In this document: positions 1-7,786 of the stretch, one piece after another
Layout of the letters: the number at the start of each line of letters is the position of its first letter
Position numbering within the stretch: position 1 is the first letter of the stretch
Assembly: GCA_934597465.1 (NCBI GenBank)
Contig: CAKTSC010000040.1
Span: forward strand, 1-9,731
DNA length: 9,731 nt
DNA from: an uncultured Dysosmobacter sp.
GTDB lineage: Bacteria; Bacillota; Clostridia; Oscillospirales; Oscillospiraceae
Direction: 5' to 3'
Translations under genes and position numbers: made by a program
The notes under the pieces: model-generated
The model's input: only the letters and a program-made list of their open reading frames with translations
Told to the model about the DNA's origin: nothing
The model's database searches: none

Positions 1-111
1 GCGGTGCACATCCGGCACCTGCGGCAGAAGATCGAGATCAACCCCTCCGACCCCCGCTACCTGAAGGTGGTCTGGGGTCTGGGCTATAAGATGGAGGACG
101 GCGGGAAATGA
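1..111 (+). CDS. Response regulator, OmpR/PhoB family (C-terminal end only)
   Basis: Only the last 36 codons are in the window; the start lies upstream. The visible residues form the end of an OmpR/PhoB winged-helix DNA-binding domain. [10 protein letters not shown] is the C-terminal part of the recognition helix, and [13 protein letters not shown] is the final beta-hairpin wing, where family members usually read (I/V)xTVxGxGYxx. The stop codon overlaps the ATG of the histidine kinase gene (ATGA at 108-111), the usual translational coupling of a regulator/sensor pair. As a family property, the protein would be phosphorylated on a receiver-domain Asp by the partner kinase and bind DNA repeats in target promoters. 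The receiver domain cannot be inspected here, and the target genes are unknown. Base composition is GC-rich, like the kinase gene. Confidence 0.93.
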   Translation, partial: AVHIRHLRQKIEINPSDPRYLKVVWGLGYKMEDGGK

Positions 112-2012
112 AGCGGGAAATGTGGAAAAGCTTCTGGGGGAAGGCGGCGGTCTTCCTGCTGGGGATGCTCCTGCTGCCCGCCGCCGTGTGGTACGGCACC
201 ATGACCGCCGTCGCCTATACCGACGGCTGGTACGGCCAGACGGAGCCCTCCTTCCCGGAGAGCACGGTCTGCCGGGCGGCGGCCTACGTCCAGGCCGCGG
301 ATCTGGCGTGGGGCCTGGACGCCGACGCCGCGGATTTCCTCCGGGACTACCAGGCGGCCTATCCCACGAACCTCCGCCTGGCCCTCTATCCTACCGGCGC
401 CGGTACCGATGCCCCCCTCTACGACGACCACGACCAGGAGGACAGCTGCATCGGAGATTTCTGGTACAGCGGCTGGACGCTCCGGCTCTACTACCACCCC
501 CAAGCCGGGGCAACGGACAGCTTTTACTGGGCCCAGCGCTACTATGACCGGGTGACGGCGGGCTGCGCCGCGGCCCCATATCTGACCGCCCTCTGCCTTC
601 TGGGGACGCTGGTGGTCTACATCTACCTGGCCCGGGCCGCGGGACGGCGTCCCGGCAGGGAGGAGGTCATCCCGGGCTGGCAGGAAAAGCTCCCCCTGGA
701 TCTCTACCTTGCCCTGAACCTCACGGGTGTGGGCTGCGTCGCGGCGGGCCTTGTCGCCATGCTGCAGGACTCCGACCTCCTCTTCTGCGATCCCCTGGCC
801 CTGGGCCTCTGGGCGGCGGGCCTGGCCCTGTGCGCGGCCCTGATCCAGGGCGGATGGATGACCCTCTGCACCCGGGGCAAGCTGGGAAAGTGGTGGCGGA
901 ATACCCTCACCTACCAGCTCCTGCGCCTCCTCTGGCGGGGGATCCGGGCCATCTTCCGGGGCGCCGTCTCCGCCGTCCGGGCCGTCCCCATGGTCTGGCG
1001 GACGCTGCTGGGCAGCACGGCCCTGGCCTTCTTTGTGGCCATCCTGCTGGGGAACCACGCCGGAGGAGCCTACGCCCTCCTGGCGGCGCTCCTGATCTTC
1101 GCCGCCTCGGCCTTTGCCTATCAGCTCCAGAAGCTCCGCAAGGGCGGCCAGGCCCTGGCCGCCGGAGACCTCAGCTATAAGGTGGACACCCGCCGGATGT
1201 TCTGGGATCTCCGCCGCCACGGGGAGGATCTCAACGCCATCGGCCGGGGCATGCGCATCGCCGTGGAGGATCAGCTGAAGAGCGAGCGCCTGAAGACCGA
1301 GCTCATCACCAACGTCTCCCACGACATCAAGACGCCCCTCACCTCCATCATCAACTACGTGGATCTCCTGCAGAAGGAGCACACCCCCGCCCAGGAGCAC
1401 GCCTACCTCCTGGTGCTGGATCGCCAGGCCCGGAAGCTGAAAAAGCTCACGGAGGATCTGGTGGAGCTCTCCAAGGCGTCCACCGGCAACCTGCCCTGCC
1501 GTCCCTCCCAGCGGAACGTCCGGGAGCTCATCGAGCAGGCGGTGGGGGAGTACAGCGAGCGCCTGCAGGAGGCCGGCCTCACCCCGGTGGTGACGGTGCC
1601 GGAGGAGGAGCTCACCTGCCACGCCGACGGCAGCCTCATGTGGCGGGTGCTGGATAACCTCCTCTCCAACGCCTGCAAGTACGCCCAGACCGGTACCCGG
1701 CTCTATATCAACGCCCGCCGGGAGGGGGACTTCGCCTGCTTTTCCTTCAAGAACGTCTCCCGGGATCCCCTGAACATCCCGGCGGAGGAGCTGATGGAAC
1801 GCTTTGTCCGGGGGGACAGCGCCCGCAGCAGTGAGGGCAGCGGCCTGGGGCTCAACATTGCCGGGAGCCTGGTGGAGCTCCAGGGCGGAAAGTTCCGCCT
1901 CTTCGTGGACGGCGACCTCTTCAAAGCCGAGTTCACCGTCCCCCTGGTGGGCCCCACCTCCCAGCCCGACACCCCGCAAGCCCCCGGCACCTCCCAGACC
2001 CCCAATTCCTAA
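108..2012 (+). CDS. Membrane sensor histidine kinase (HisKA / HATPase_c)
   Basis: A 634-aa sensor kinase, partner of the upstream response regulator, whose stop it overlaps by ATGA. Hydrophobic stretches suggest six membrane helices at about residues 11-30, 155-175, 197-219, 228-248, 298-315 and 319-339. Between the first two is an external segment of about 120 residues rich in Tyr, Trp and Asp, which matches no sensor domain I recognise. A HAMP-like linker follows ([11 protein letters not shown], about 350-360). The H-box [12 protein letters not shown] places the phospho-accepting His at residue 405. The N-box has Asn517 and Asn521 ([13 protein letters not shown]), and the G2 box is GSGLGLNIA (from 577). 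The C-terminus ends in a Pro/Thr/Ser-rich tail of about 20 residues. Autophosphorylation and transfer to the regulator's Asp follow from family knowledge; the stimulus is unknown. The multi-helix input recalls clostridial kinases near transporters, but no transporter lies beside it here. Confidence 0.97.
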   Translation: MKREMWKSFWGKAAVFLLGMLLLPAAVWYGTMTAVAYTDGWYGQTEPSFPESTVCRAAAYVQAADLAWGLDADAADFLRDYQAAYPTNLRLALYPTGAGTDAPLYDDHDQEDSCIGDFWYSGWTLRLYYHPQAGATDSFYWAQRYYDRVTAGCAAAPYLTALCLLGTLVVYIYLARAAGRRPGREEVIPGWQEKLPLDLYLALNLTGVGCVAAGLVAMLQDSDLLFCDPLALGLWAAGLALCAALIQGGWMTLCTRGKLGKWWRNTLTYQLLRLLWRGIRAIFRGAVSAVRAVPMVWRTLLGSTALAFFVAILLGNHAGGAYALLAALLIFAASAFAYQLQKLRKGGQALAAGDLSYKVDTRRMFWDLRRHGEDLNAIGRGMRIAVEDQLKSERLKTELITNVSHDIKTPLTSIINYVDLLQKEHTPAQEHAYLLVLDRQARKLKKLTEDLVELSKASTGNLPCRPSQRNVRELIEQAVGEYSERLQEAGLTPVVTVPEEELTCHADGSLMWRVLDNLLSNACKYAQTGTRLYINARREGDFACFSFKNVSRDPLNIPAEELMERFVRGDSARSSEGSGLGLNIAGSLVELQGGKFRLFVDGDLFKAEFTVPLVGPTSQPDTPQAPGTSQTPNS

Positions 2013-2048
2013 AAACGCGCCCCCGCGAACCATCGCGGGGGCGCGTTT
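2013..2048 (+). terminator. Intrinsic terminator of the two-component operon
   Basis: A perfect 16-bp stem (2013-2028 with 2033-2048) closes on a 4-base loop, ACCA. The stem core is CGCGCCCCCGCGA and its outer three pairs are A-T, so the downstream arm ends in TTT and continues CCTCTAT. The stem begins directly after the kinase stop codon. This is a classic rho-independent terminator for the + strand genes. The A-tract on the other side would let it act in reverse too, but no - strand gene needs it nearby, because the - strand operon ends at 2383. Confidence 0.85.
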
Positions 2049-2382
2049 CCTCTATCTGGTCACCCTTCGGATCGCTTACCGACGCGGATGTTTATCCTGA
2101 TACTCCGGCGGACTGCCCAGCGTATGGGTGAAAAGCAACCCCTTTCTGCGGTAGGAAAGCCTGTCGCAGAAAGGGGATGCGTCATCAGACAGCACACAGT
2201 ATCAGGCGCTATCTCCTGCGTGGTTCAAAAATTTCGAGGAGAGATCCTGCCGCGCTTGAAGACCACGGCAGATGTGGCTTAAAAAAGGAGAGAAAGGGAA
2301 GACTGGGAGATCTCACGCGAATGCGAACCCGGCAAACTGTGTGCGGTCGGGGGAGAGTGACGCTTACGGATTTTCGGTGATG
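2049..2382. other. Intergenic gap between two convergent transcription units
   Basis: These 334 bases separate the + strand kinase unit from the end of the - strand operon. They hold one strong hairpin (2139-2176, listed separately) and a weaker 6-bp stem CTGCCG/CGGCAG near 2248-2272. Short open frames exist but show no conserved protein pattern, and one runs antisense into the neighbouring gene, so I do not call them genes. No tRNA, CRISPR or insertion-sequence structure is visible. The drop from the very GC-rich kinase gene to a more mixed composition occurs in this gap. Confidence 0.5.
2139..2176 (-). terminator. Hairpin, candidate terminator of the seven-gene operon
   Basis: A perfect 12-bp inverted repeat, CCCCTTTCTGCG (2139-2150) with CGCAGAAAGGGG (2165-2176), encloses a 14-base loop. 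Read on the - strand, the second arm is followed by TTGCTTTTC, which is T-rich; on the + strand it is followed by ATGCGTCATC, which is not. It therefore fits best as an intrinsic terminator for transcripts leaving the operon at 2383, although it lies about 205 bases past that stop codon, and the large loop weakens it. It could instead be a stable 3' end structure or part of a repeat. Confidence 0.45.
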
Positions 2383-3189
2383 CTATGTCCACGCACAATG
2401 GGCGGAGAGCTCTTGGACGAACTGCTTCAGAAAGTGCCGATATTCGCTGGTGAATGATAGCTTTGCGGGAGGAAAATTTTCAGAGTATACAGGCCTTAAG
2501 GCATCCGCTGGGTATCCCGGCCCCACGGCAAAAACATTGGAAGCGGCGTATCCGGAAAACAGCCGGAGGTATTCCCCGGTCTGCTCCCACTCAAAGTTGG
2601 GGCCTCTTCCGGAACGTGCCAGATAGACTTGCATCAATGTCTCCAGCAGTTCAGGGCTAAGCGGATAGCGCAACGGAGGAGCTTCGTTCTCCGAAAGGAT
2701 TTCCGGCGTGGGAAGTCCGGTGCTTTGTATGGCGTCCCGTAGTCTTTGGCAGAGCACGGAGGATGTATCCCCGGGGATCGTGAAAAACTGCACCCGAATA
2801 CCATCCCTGACGGGGGTACATCGATAGGTGGTCATGCCTGGAAGGAAGGTCTCACGAAGCTGCGGTAGAGCGCCCTTTTCAACATGGTAGAGAGAATGCC
2901 TCGGCCAGAGCGCGTCATAGATCCGGCTTGCGGTTTCCGCCGGGATACCTTTCAGAAGGAAACTCTGCGTGCCCTTGGCAACGCATTGGACCTTCATATC
3001 TGTGGGGGCCCCAATAAGATGGATCTGCCCGTTCGTGCGCTCCAAATGCGGAAGGGTTTCCCGGCAGCTTTCCAGTGGAAGCAGCCTGAGGCGAATCCCG
3101 TGACCGGCGGCAGCCTGAAGTTCCTGTTCCCATGCGGCGGAGGTGAACTTTTGCGGAAGCCAGAGGTTCAGGTCTCGGTACTTACACAT
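2383..3189 (-). CDS. M20-metallopeptidase-like protein lacking the N-terminal metal-binding part
   Basis: A 268-aa protein, last gene of the - strand operon, starting with ATG inside the end of the preceding gene (8-base overlap). I see a weak but ordered resemblance to the M20 (ArgE/DapE/carboxypeptidase) family. GAPTDMKVQCVAKG (60-73) resembles the GEPTxxxVxxxxKG that opens the M20 dimerisation domain. DTSSVLCQRLRDAI (141-154) fits the end of that domain. VFAVGPGYPADALRP (219-233), then YSENFPPAKL and a final helix, resembles the M20 C-terminal FGPGxxxxAHxxNE segment. The usual N-terminal catalytic region, with HxD, the bridging Asp and the Glu-Glu pair, is missing: only about 60 residues precede the GAPT motif instead of roughly 170. 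The dimer-domain His and the C-terminal ligand His are not evident. It is thus either a non-peptidase relative or pseudoenzyme, or an unrelated protein with chance similarity. No signal peptide is visible, so it is likely cytoplasmic. Confidence 0.6.
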   Translation of the reverse strand: MCKYRDLNLWLPQKFTSAAWEQELQAAAGHGIRLRLLPLESCRETLPHLERTNGQIHLIGAPTDMKVQCVAKGTQSFLLKGIPAETASRIYDALWPRHSLYHVEKGALPQLRETFLPGMTTYRCTPVRDGIRVQFFTIPGDTSSVLCQRLRDAIQSTGLPTPEILSENEAPPLRYPLSPELLETLMQVYLARSGRGPNFEWEQTGEYLRLFSGYAASNVFAVGPGYPADALRPVYSENFPPAKLSFTSEYRHFLKQFVQELSAHCAWT

Positions 3190-3934
3190 AGACGAGCGCC
3201 CCCTTTTGTTCCATATACTTCACGGCTCCCACGGTGATGGCGTGGTAATCGGCGATCACATCTGCCTCCACGACGGCGTCCGTAAGGCTGCCGATTCCGC
3301 AGAGGTCTGAGACGAAGTCGCCGATACCATGCCAAAGCGGCTCCTCCGCGGTAAACCCGCAGACGGCGGGAGTACGAGAGGTCAGGATCCGGTCTCGAAC
3401 AGATTCCTCCGTTTCACGGCGGGCAACATAAACAGTAGCCTTCGCCTGATGCCTTCCGGAGCGGAGCGTGAAATGCATTCCGTCGCCGGGATCTGCCGGG
3501 TGGATCGAGATCTTTCCATAACCCTCCAGCTCATAGGAGATAAGCTCCCGCACGGTGCAGAAGCGCTGGCTGTTCCAGGGTTCCAGGCAGTCTCTGCAGT
3601 GGGTAATCTCAAAGCAGTGCCGTCCGTCCGGAGGGCCAAAAATATGTCCGGTATCCATTCCAAGGCTGTATGCATAGCGGTGAACGGGACGCGCAAAGTC
3701 CCAAGGGAGCTTTTTCCCGAAAATCTCAGCGTCCTCAATCCCCAGAAGTTTGACAGGGCCAAGGATATGCTCCGCCAGGAATACGATGCTTCCTTTGTGA
3801 TAGAGATCCACACGGGCATCGAATTTCATGACATTTTCAGATCGCACTGGGATCCCGTGGAGCGTAAGACCGTGTCCCAGTGCGGCAGGCTTTAGGATCA
3901 CAAGATCTGTTTCCAGCGTTTTTATTAGTCTCAT
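3182..3934 (-). CDS. Protein of unknown family with a Cys/His cluster
   Basis: A 250-aa protein that I do not recognise. The start is fixed by GGGAGG about 7 bases upstream of ATG; the gene follows the lipoprotein gene after 18 bases and overlaps the next gene by 8. No signal peptide or membrane helix is visible, so it is likely cytoplasmic. The most striking part is a cluster of Cys and His: H106-C107, H112-C113, C116 and C126 (pattern CX5CX2CX9C with adjacent His), which could bind zinc or iron or hold a catalytic thiol. The first 75 residues look beta-rich (FDARVDLYHKGSIVFLAEH, then VKLLGIEDAEIFG). The C-terminal third is rich in small residues and acid groups (GIGSLTDAVVEADVIADY). Reading-frame quality is good: continuous, with an RBS and tight operon spacing. 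Function is unknown. The overlap with the M20-like gene suggests the two products work together. Confidence 0.75.
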   Translation of the reverse strand: MRLIKTLETDLVILKPAALGHGLTLHGIPVRSENVMKFDARVDLYHKGSIVFLAEHILGPVKLLGIEDAEIFGKKLPWDFARPVHRYAYSLGMDTGHIFGPPDGRHCFEITHCRDCLEPWNSQRFCTVRELISYELEGYGKISIHPADPGDGMHFTLRSGRHQAKATVYVARRETEESVRDRILTSRTPAVCGFTAEEPLWHGIGDFVSDLCGIGSLTDAVVEADVIADYHAITVGAVKYMEQKGALVYV

Positions 3935-3952
3935 TGCGGGCCTCCCGATGCA

Positions 3953-4561
3953 TTACTGAAGATCGACGACCAGTACATTTACTGTGGCGACCAGTTCCCC
4001 GGTGACCAGAAGATCATTTTGCTGAACCAGACCCTTGGGGACAGAAGAGACCATCTGAAGAGGTGTGTCGAATTCCAGGCGGATGTCAACGGTTCCGACG
4101 CCAGTGGAGACAGCGCTTTTCTCCAGTGTTGGAAGCGTGATCCGCCAGGTCACCCTGGAATCCTCCGGCAGAGGGAGGTCATCCAGATGGTAAGTAAAGC
4201 TGATGCTGAGCTGCTCGTCCGGTGAGAGTTCCGATGGCAGGGCAATGACGTCCTTTTCCTTTAACTGGAGGGGGTAGCTTTCCCCCTCCAGCTGCAGCTC
4301 CAAGTCTCTCATGGCGCTTTCATCCAGATGCGGCGTCAGCAGTGTGATTTCGGAAACCGGATTCTCACTGGTATTGGTGACGGTATAGCTGACATACATG
4401 GAAAGAACGCAGCCGGAAAGGGAACCGGTGACCTCGCAGGTATCAATGGTAAAGATTGCGTCCGAACCGGAAAGCTCCGTGATAGTGGGTGTGTCGCCAC
4501 AGGCGCTCAGAAGACATGCCGCCAGCAGACATGTAAGGATAGGAAGTACTTTTCGTTTCAT
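3953..4561 (-). CDS. Small secreted lipoprotein, function unknown
   Basis: A 202-aa protein. I chose the ATG at 4561 because it has an AGAGGAT ribosome binding site about 7 bases upstream and gives a textbook lipoprotein signal: MKRK, a hydrophobic run, then the lipobox LLSAC with Cys21 followed by Gly. An in-frame ATG 14 codons upstream is less likely, because it would place a charged segment before the signal. The mature 180 residues are rich in Ser, Thr, Leu and Glu and appear all-beta (MYVSYTVTNTSENPVSEIT, then SISFTYHLDDLPLP). This suggests an Ig-like or similar sandwich domain; I recognise no named family. Family knowledge predicts cleavage by signal peptidase II, lipid attachment at Cys21 and anchoring on the outer face of the membrane. 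It lies 31 bases after the symporter gene, so an accessory role in capturing the transported solute is possible, but SSS symporters do not normally need such a partner. Confidence 0.85.
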   Translation of the reverse strand: MKRKVLPILTCLLAACLLSACGDTPTITELSGSDAIFTIDTCEVTGSLSGCVLSMYVSYTVTNTSENPVSEITLLTPHLDESAMRDLELQLEGESYPLQLKEKDVIALPSELSPDEQLSISFTYHLDDLPLPEDSRVTWRITLPTLEKSAVSTGVGTVDIRLEFDTPLQMVSSVPKGLVQQNDLLVTGELVATVNVLVVDLQ

Positions 4562-4592
4562 TATTATATCCTCTTTCGTTGTGCGGAAACGG

Positions 4593-6011
4593 TTACTTCT
4601 CATTCATCCAGGAGGGAATCATGGCCATCTCGGGCTTCTGCGCGTAGCTGACGGCTACCATGGCAATGAGGCTCAGGGCCAGTCCAACATAAATGGAGGC
4701 AATGCCAGCGGGGCTACCGAGAGCCTCCCAGATCATGCAGCCAAATCCCCCCAGTGCCATGCTGAGGATACCCGCCAGTTTCGTGGCACGTTTCCAGAAG
4801 AGGGCGGCCAGAAGAGGTACCGTCATGGCGGAAGCCAGAACAGTCAGGCGGAAGACCTGCAGGGGCATGAGAAGGGTGTTGTTCACGGCGACGAGCAGGC
4901 CGATGGCGGCCATCACGATCATAACGATCCGGCTGATCAGAACGATTTTCTTCTCTCCGATCTCGTCCTCGCTCTTACCGGACAGGGGTACATAGAAATC
5001 CTGCACGATATTGGAGGCCAGGGAGAGCAGGGTGGAGTCGGCAGTGGACATCATGACAGACATCAGGGCCAGGAAGACGAAGGCACCAGCCACCGGCGGC
5101 ATCATGTCGCGCACCAGAAGGGGAATGGTGTTCTGAGGATTGTCCAGGCCGGGCATCAGAACGCGGCCGACCATGCCGATAATGGGAGGGATGATGTAGG
5201 TGATAACGATGATAAAGAAGAGCGTAAAGGTGGATTTCTTCGCCGTGGCTTCACTGGAAGCGGCAAAGATCCGCTGATGGGCAATCTGCATGGTGACAAT
5301 GCCGAAGATGGTGTAGAGAAAGTAGGAACTCAGGAAGTCGGCGCCGGGAGCGGTAAAGCTGAAGTAGGAGGCATCGGTGGTAGCCTTCAGGATAGAGACC
5401 GCGTTGCCGAAGCCGCCGACCTGCGTCAGGACGAAGATCAGAATGTAAAGAAGACCGCCAATGATGAAAACGCTCTGCACAACGTCGGTATAAGCCACAG
5501 CATACATACCGCCGAACATGGTATAAACGACGAACACGATGGTGGTGATGATCATGCCGGTAACAAAGTTCACGCCGAGCACGAACTGGATCACGGTGCC
5601 CATGGCAATGATCTGGCCTGCCACAACGACAACGTTGAAGAGCAGATTAAAGATGCTGGAAAGGAATCTTCCGGCCTTGCCGAAACGGGCGGCCAGGATA
5701 TCCGGTGTGGTGATCGCCTGAGTCTTGTAAAGCTTTCCGGCGAGAAAGGCCAGCGCGAGGTAGCCGAGGGCACCGGCCAGAGCCAGTGTCCAGCAGTAGA
5801 AGCCGCCGTTATACGCCATGCCGACTGTGCCCAGCGTCACGCCGCCGCCCAGCGCGGTGCCGACCAGTGTGCCGACCATGACGATAAAGCCAAGGCCGCG
5901 GTTGGCAACAAAGAAAGAACTGGTGCTCTTGGATGCCTGTCCTTTGAACAGAAAGCCGATTGCCATCATAGCAACCAGGTAGACAATGAATGTGATCATG
6001 TAGATGGTCAT
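4593..6011 (-). CDS. Sodium:solute symporter, SSS family
   Basis: A 472-aa membrane protein of about 12-13 helices, the usual length for the SSS (SLC5-like) family, which uses the Na+ gradient to import sugars, amino acids, carboxylates or vitamins. The ATG is preceded by AAAGGAGG at 6018-6025. Recognisable family segments are GGMYAVAYTDVVQ (167-179), QRIFAASS (246-253) and MSTADSTLLSLAS (321-333). The last contains the adjacent Ser/Thr that in characterised members helps form the Na2 sodium site. The charged, soluble loop at 345-355 and the short hydrophilic tail are normal. The substrate cannot be read from sequence, as members of very different specificity share these motifs. Neighbours (RpiR regulator, sugar-isomerase-like protein, HAD hydrolase) favour a sugar, sugar acid or related compound. 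It follows the isomerase gene after 65 bases and precedes the lipoprotein gene. Confidence 0.95.
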   Translation of the reverse strand: MTIYMITFIVYLVAMMAIGFLFKGQASKSTSSFFVANRGLGFIVMVGTLVGTALGGGVTLGTVGMAYNGGFYCWTLALAGALGYLALAFLAGKLYKTQAITTPDILAARFGKAGRFLSSIFNLLFNVVVVAGQIIAMGTVIQFVLGVNFVTGMIITTIVFVVYTMFGGMYAVAYTDVVQSVFIIGGLLYILIFVLTQVGGFGNAVSILKATTDASYFSFTAPGADFLSSYFLYTIFGIVTMQIAHQRIFAASSEATAKKSTFTLFFIIVITYIIPPIIGMVGRVLMPGLDNPQNTIPLLVRDMMPPVAGAFVFLALMSVMMSTADSTLLSLASNIVQDFYVPLSGKSEDEIGEKKIVLISRIVMIVMAAIGLLVAVNNTLLMPLQVFRLTVLASAMTVPLLAALFWKRATKLAGILSMALGGFGCMIWEALGSPAGIASIYVGLALSLIAMVAVSYAQKPEMAMIPSWMNEK

Positions 6012-6076
6012 GGTTTTCCTCCTTTATTCTCTTTTCCATTTCTCAATTCTTGCGGGGTTGCGGGGGGGGATGCCAC

Positions 6077-6877
6077 TTAGATCAATGCCCGCAGGCAGGC
6101 AACGGAGCTCGCCACGTCGGATGCCTGCTTTACTTCCAGAATGATCTCTCCGGAATAATGAATTTGCTTCAGCGCCTCAACGGTTCGGCCGACATCCATC
6201 TCACCGCAGCCAAGGCCCAGGTGTTCATCTCTTGCGCGATGGTTGTCACTGAAATGGGTCCCCTTCAGAATGGGAGCAAACGTGCGACAGAACTCCTCGA
6301 TGGCGGAGTCTCCCAGCATGAAGGCGTGTCCCACGTCCAGAAGGAATCCCAGCCGCCCCTGATAGGGATCCAGGATGCGTCGGCAGCTTTCCACTGTGAT
6401 GGCACCCAGCCCTACTTTGTTGGGGTCATTCTCCAGCAGGAGTATGATCCCGGCCTCTTCCGCCGCAGAGACCACGGGTTCCAGGGCGTCGATACAGCAG
6501 CGGTATCCCTCCTCGAAGTCGTAGAGCCCCATATAGGGTTTGCCGCCAATGTGAAATACCATTCGCCGGGCTTGAATATCCTGCGTGAACTGAATGGCCG
6601 CGATTAACTGCCGCTGTGCTTCCCGGCGGATCCCGGCATTCAGGCTCATTAGGTTTATGTCCGCAATGGGAGCGTGAACAAAGTACTGCAGCCCTTCACC
6701 GCGAGCACGCTCCACCAGCGCCTTGCGCTGGGAAGCGGAGATCCCCGCCACATCCGAGAGGATGCCCTCGCACATGATCTCAATATTCCGGAAGCCAGCT
6801 TGCTGGCAGCCAAGGATCATGTCGTCCAGGGTGCGGGCTCCGTAAAAGGGTAATGTTGAAATACCGAATTCCATCAT
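6077..6877 (-). CDS. Sugar phosphate isomerase/epimerase-like TIM-barrel protein (AP endonuclease family 2)
   Basis: A 266-aa protein of the xylose-isomerase-like TIM-barrel superfamily (Pfam AP_endonuc_2; IolE/IolI, hydroxypyruvate isomerase and sugar epimerases). Metal ligands appear in the expected order, counting from the ATG at 6877: Glu149 (LLLEN), Asp181 (LLDVGH), His208 (THFSDN) and Glu248 (IILEVK). Further conserved pieces are VHAP, FHIGG and the GxGxxD stretch GLGCGEMD before the last strand. I prefer ATG at 6877 (or the next codon, 6874) over the in-frame GTG at 6901, because the GTG has no ribosome binding site whereas GAGGGAAAGAG precedes the ATG. Both starts put the barrel's first strand FGIST at the N-terminus. 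The likely reaction is divalent-metal-dependent isomerisation or epimerisation of a sugar, keto-sugar or inositol derivative; the substrate is not identifiable. It lies about 30 bases downstream of the regulator gene. Confidence 0.92.
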   Translation of the reverse strand: MMEFGISTLPFYGARTLDDMILGCQQAGFRNIEIMCEGILSDVAGISASQRKALVERARGEGLQYFVHAPIADINLMSLNAGIRREAQRQLIAAIQFTQDIQARRMVFHIGGKPYMGLYDFEEGYRCCIDALEPVVSAAEEAGIILLLENDPNKVGLGAITVESCRRILDPYQGRLGFLLDVGHAFMLGDSAIEEFCRTFAPILKGTHFSDNHRARDEHLGLGCGEMDVGRTVEALKQIHYSGEIILEVKQASDVASSVACLRALI

Positions 6878-6905
6878 CAATAAACTCTTTCCCTCGTGCA
6901 CATGG

Positions 6906-7745
6906 TTAGTAGAATACGTCCACTTCTTTGTAAAGCTCTTCCAATACCTCCAGTTTCCTTTGAGATTTTCCGGGATTCCTTTGAGTGATCCGTGTCCAGA
7001 TGCTGTTGACGACAGAAACCGCCGCTGCGTAGGAGTCCACGAAAGAGACCGAACGAACTTCCGCCTGGAAAAGAAAATCGGATGTTCCGGCCAATGGGGA
7101 AGCGTTGGAGTCTGTCAGTGCGATGCAGAAGGCCCCCTTTCTTTTGAAATATTTTTGGATCTGAACGGTTTCCTTGGAGTAGCGCTTAAATGAGATCGCA
7201 AAAAGACAGTCATCCTCGCCAATGTCGCTGACGGATCCCAGTGTGGTATTTGCGTCCAGCAGAATGGGCTGATCCAGGAGCATTTTCAAAACGGCGTCCA
7301 GGTAAACGGCGATTGCCTCCGAACGCATCCGACCAAGAATGAAGACTCTCTTGGCACGACAGAGCTTTTCTACTGCCGACTCCATCATATCAACATCCAA
7401 ATGCTGCAAGGTACGGTTGATGTTCTCAATGTCCCGCTTCATCGCGACGGCATAACAGGTAGATCCCTCCTCTGCGGAGCCTATGGATTCCTGCAGTTTG
7501 ATCACGGTTCGGTTTTCCATCAGTCCATCCTGAACGGCGCGCCGCAGCTCTCCATAGCCTGCGTAGCCCAGCCGCATGGCAAAGCGAACAGTGGTGGCTT
7601 CGCTGACATTGGCCAGACGGGCCAGAGAAGAGCTGGTCATAAGGGCCAGGCAGGTGTAGTCATTCAGAACAACATCGGCGACCCGCTGCTGGGACGCAGT
7701 CAGAAGCTCATAGTTCTCTCGGATTTTTTGCAGGATTTCGTTCAT
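6906..7745 (-). CDS. Transcriptional regulator, MurR/RpiR family (HTH + SIS)
   Basis: A 279-aa regulator with the full RpiR layout. Residues 1-77 form the HTH_6 domain: the start LLTASQQRVADVVL is typical, and the helix-turn-helix is SSSLARLANVSEATTVRFAMRLG from 38. Residues about 132-250 form the SIS domain that senses phosphorylated sugars in characterised members. In the SIS domain, RVFILGRMRSEAIA replaces the common GxGxS loop, and ISFKRYSKET replaces the ISxSGxT loop. The latter resembles the FPRYS variant I associate with some RpiR proteins, so ligand type may differ from classic amino-sugar phosphates. The start is supported by AAAGGGG about 8 bases upstream of ATG. It is the second gene of the operon, 41 bases after the HAD gene, so it is probably autoregulated. 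The palindrome at 8592-8606 is a candidate operator. Confidence 0.95.
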   Translation of the reverse strand: MNEILQKIRENYELLTASQQRVADVVLNDYTCLALMTSSSLARLANVSEATTVRFAMRLGYAGYGELRRAVQDGLMENRTVIKLQESIGSAEEGSTCYAVAMKRDIENINRTLQHLDVDMMESAVEKLCRAKRVFILGRMRSEAIAVYLDAVLKMLLDQPILLDANTTLGSVSDIGEDDCLFAISFKRYSKETVQIQKYFKRKGAFCIALTDSNASPLAGTSDFLFQAEVRSVSFVDSYAAAVSVVNSIWTRITQRNPGKSQRKLEVLEELYKEVDVFY

Positions 7746-7786
7746 GGGTGCATCCCCTTTCTATTGGCGCGGCACGAAACCGGAAG

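Noticed and set aside
84..2033. Long open frame antisense to the histidine kinase
   Set aside because: It is a shadow of codon structure in very GC-rich DNA; the + strand frame has all kinase motifs, while the antisense product is low-complexity Gly/Glu/Val-rich text with no RBS.
2088..2457. Short + strand open frames in the gap after the kinase
   Set aside because: No recognisable protein. The purine run AAAAAAGGAG near 2281 is not correctly placed for a convincing start, and one frame runs into the antisense of the M20-like gene.
6062..6069. Run of eight G between the isomerase and symporter genes as a phase-variation tract
   Set aside because: It lies just past the isomerase stop, not in a promoter spacer or a reading frame, and a run of eight in GC-rich DNA is not strong evidence.
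4398..6080. Long + strand open frame opposite the symporter and lipoprotein genes
   Set aside because: It spans two well-supported - strand genes, and its product is an artificial His/Asp/Gly/Gln-rich sequence typical of antisense to membrane-protein codons.
6877..6901. GTG at 6901 as the start of the isomerase gene
   Set aside because: No ribosome binding site precedes it, and it adds eight residues before the first barrel strand; the ATG at 6877 is better supported.
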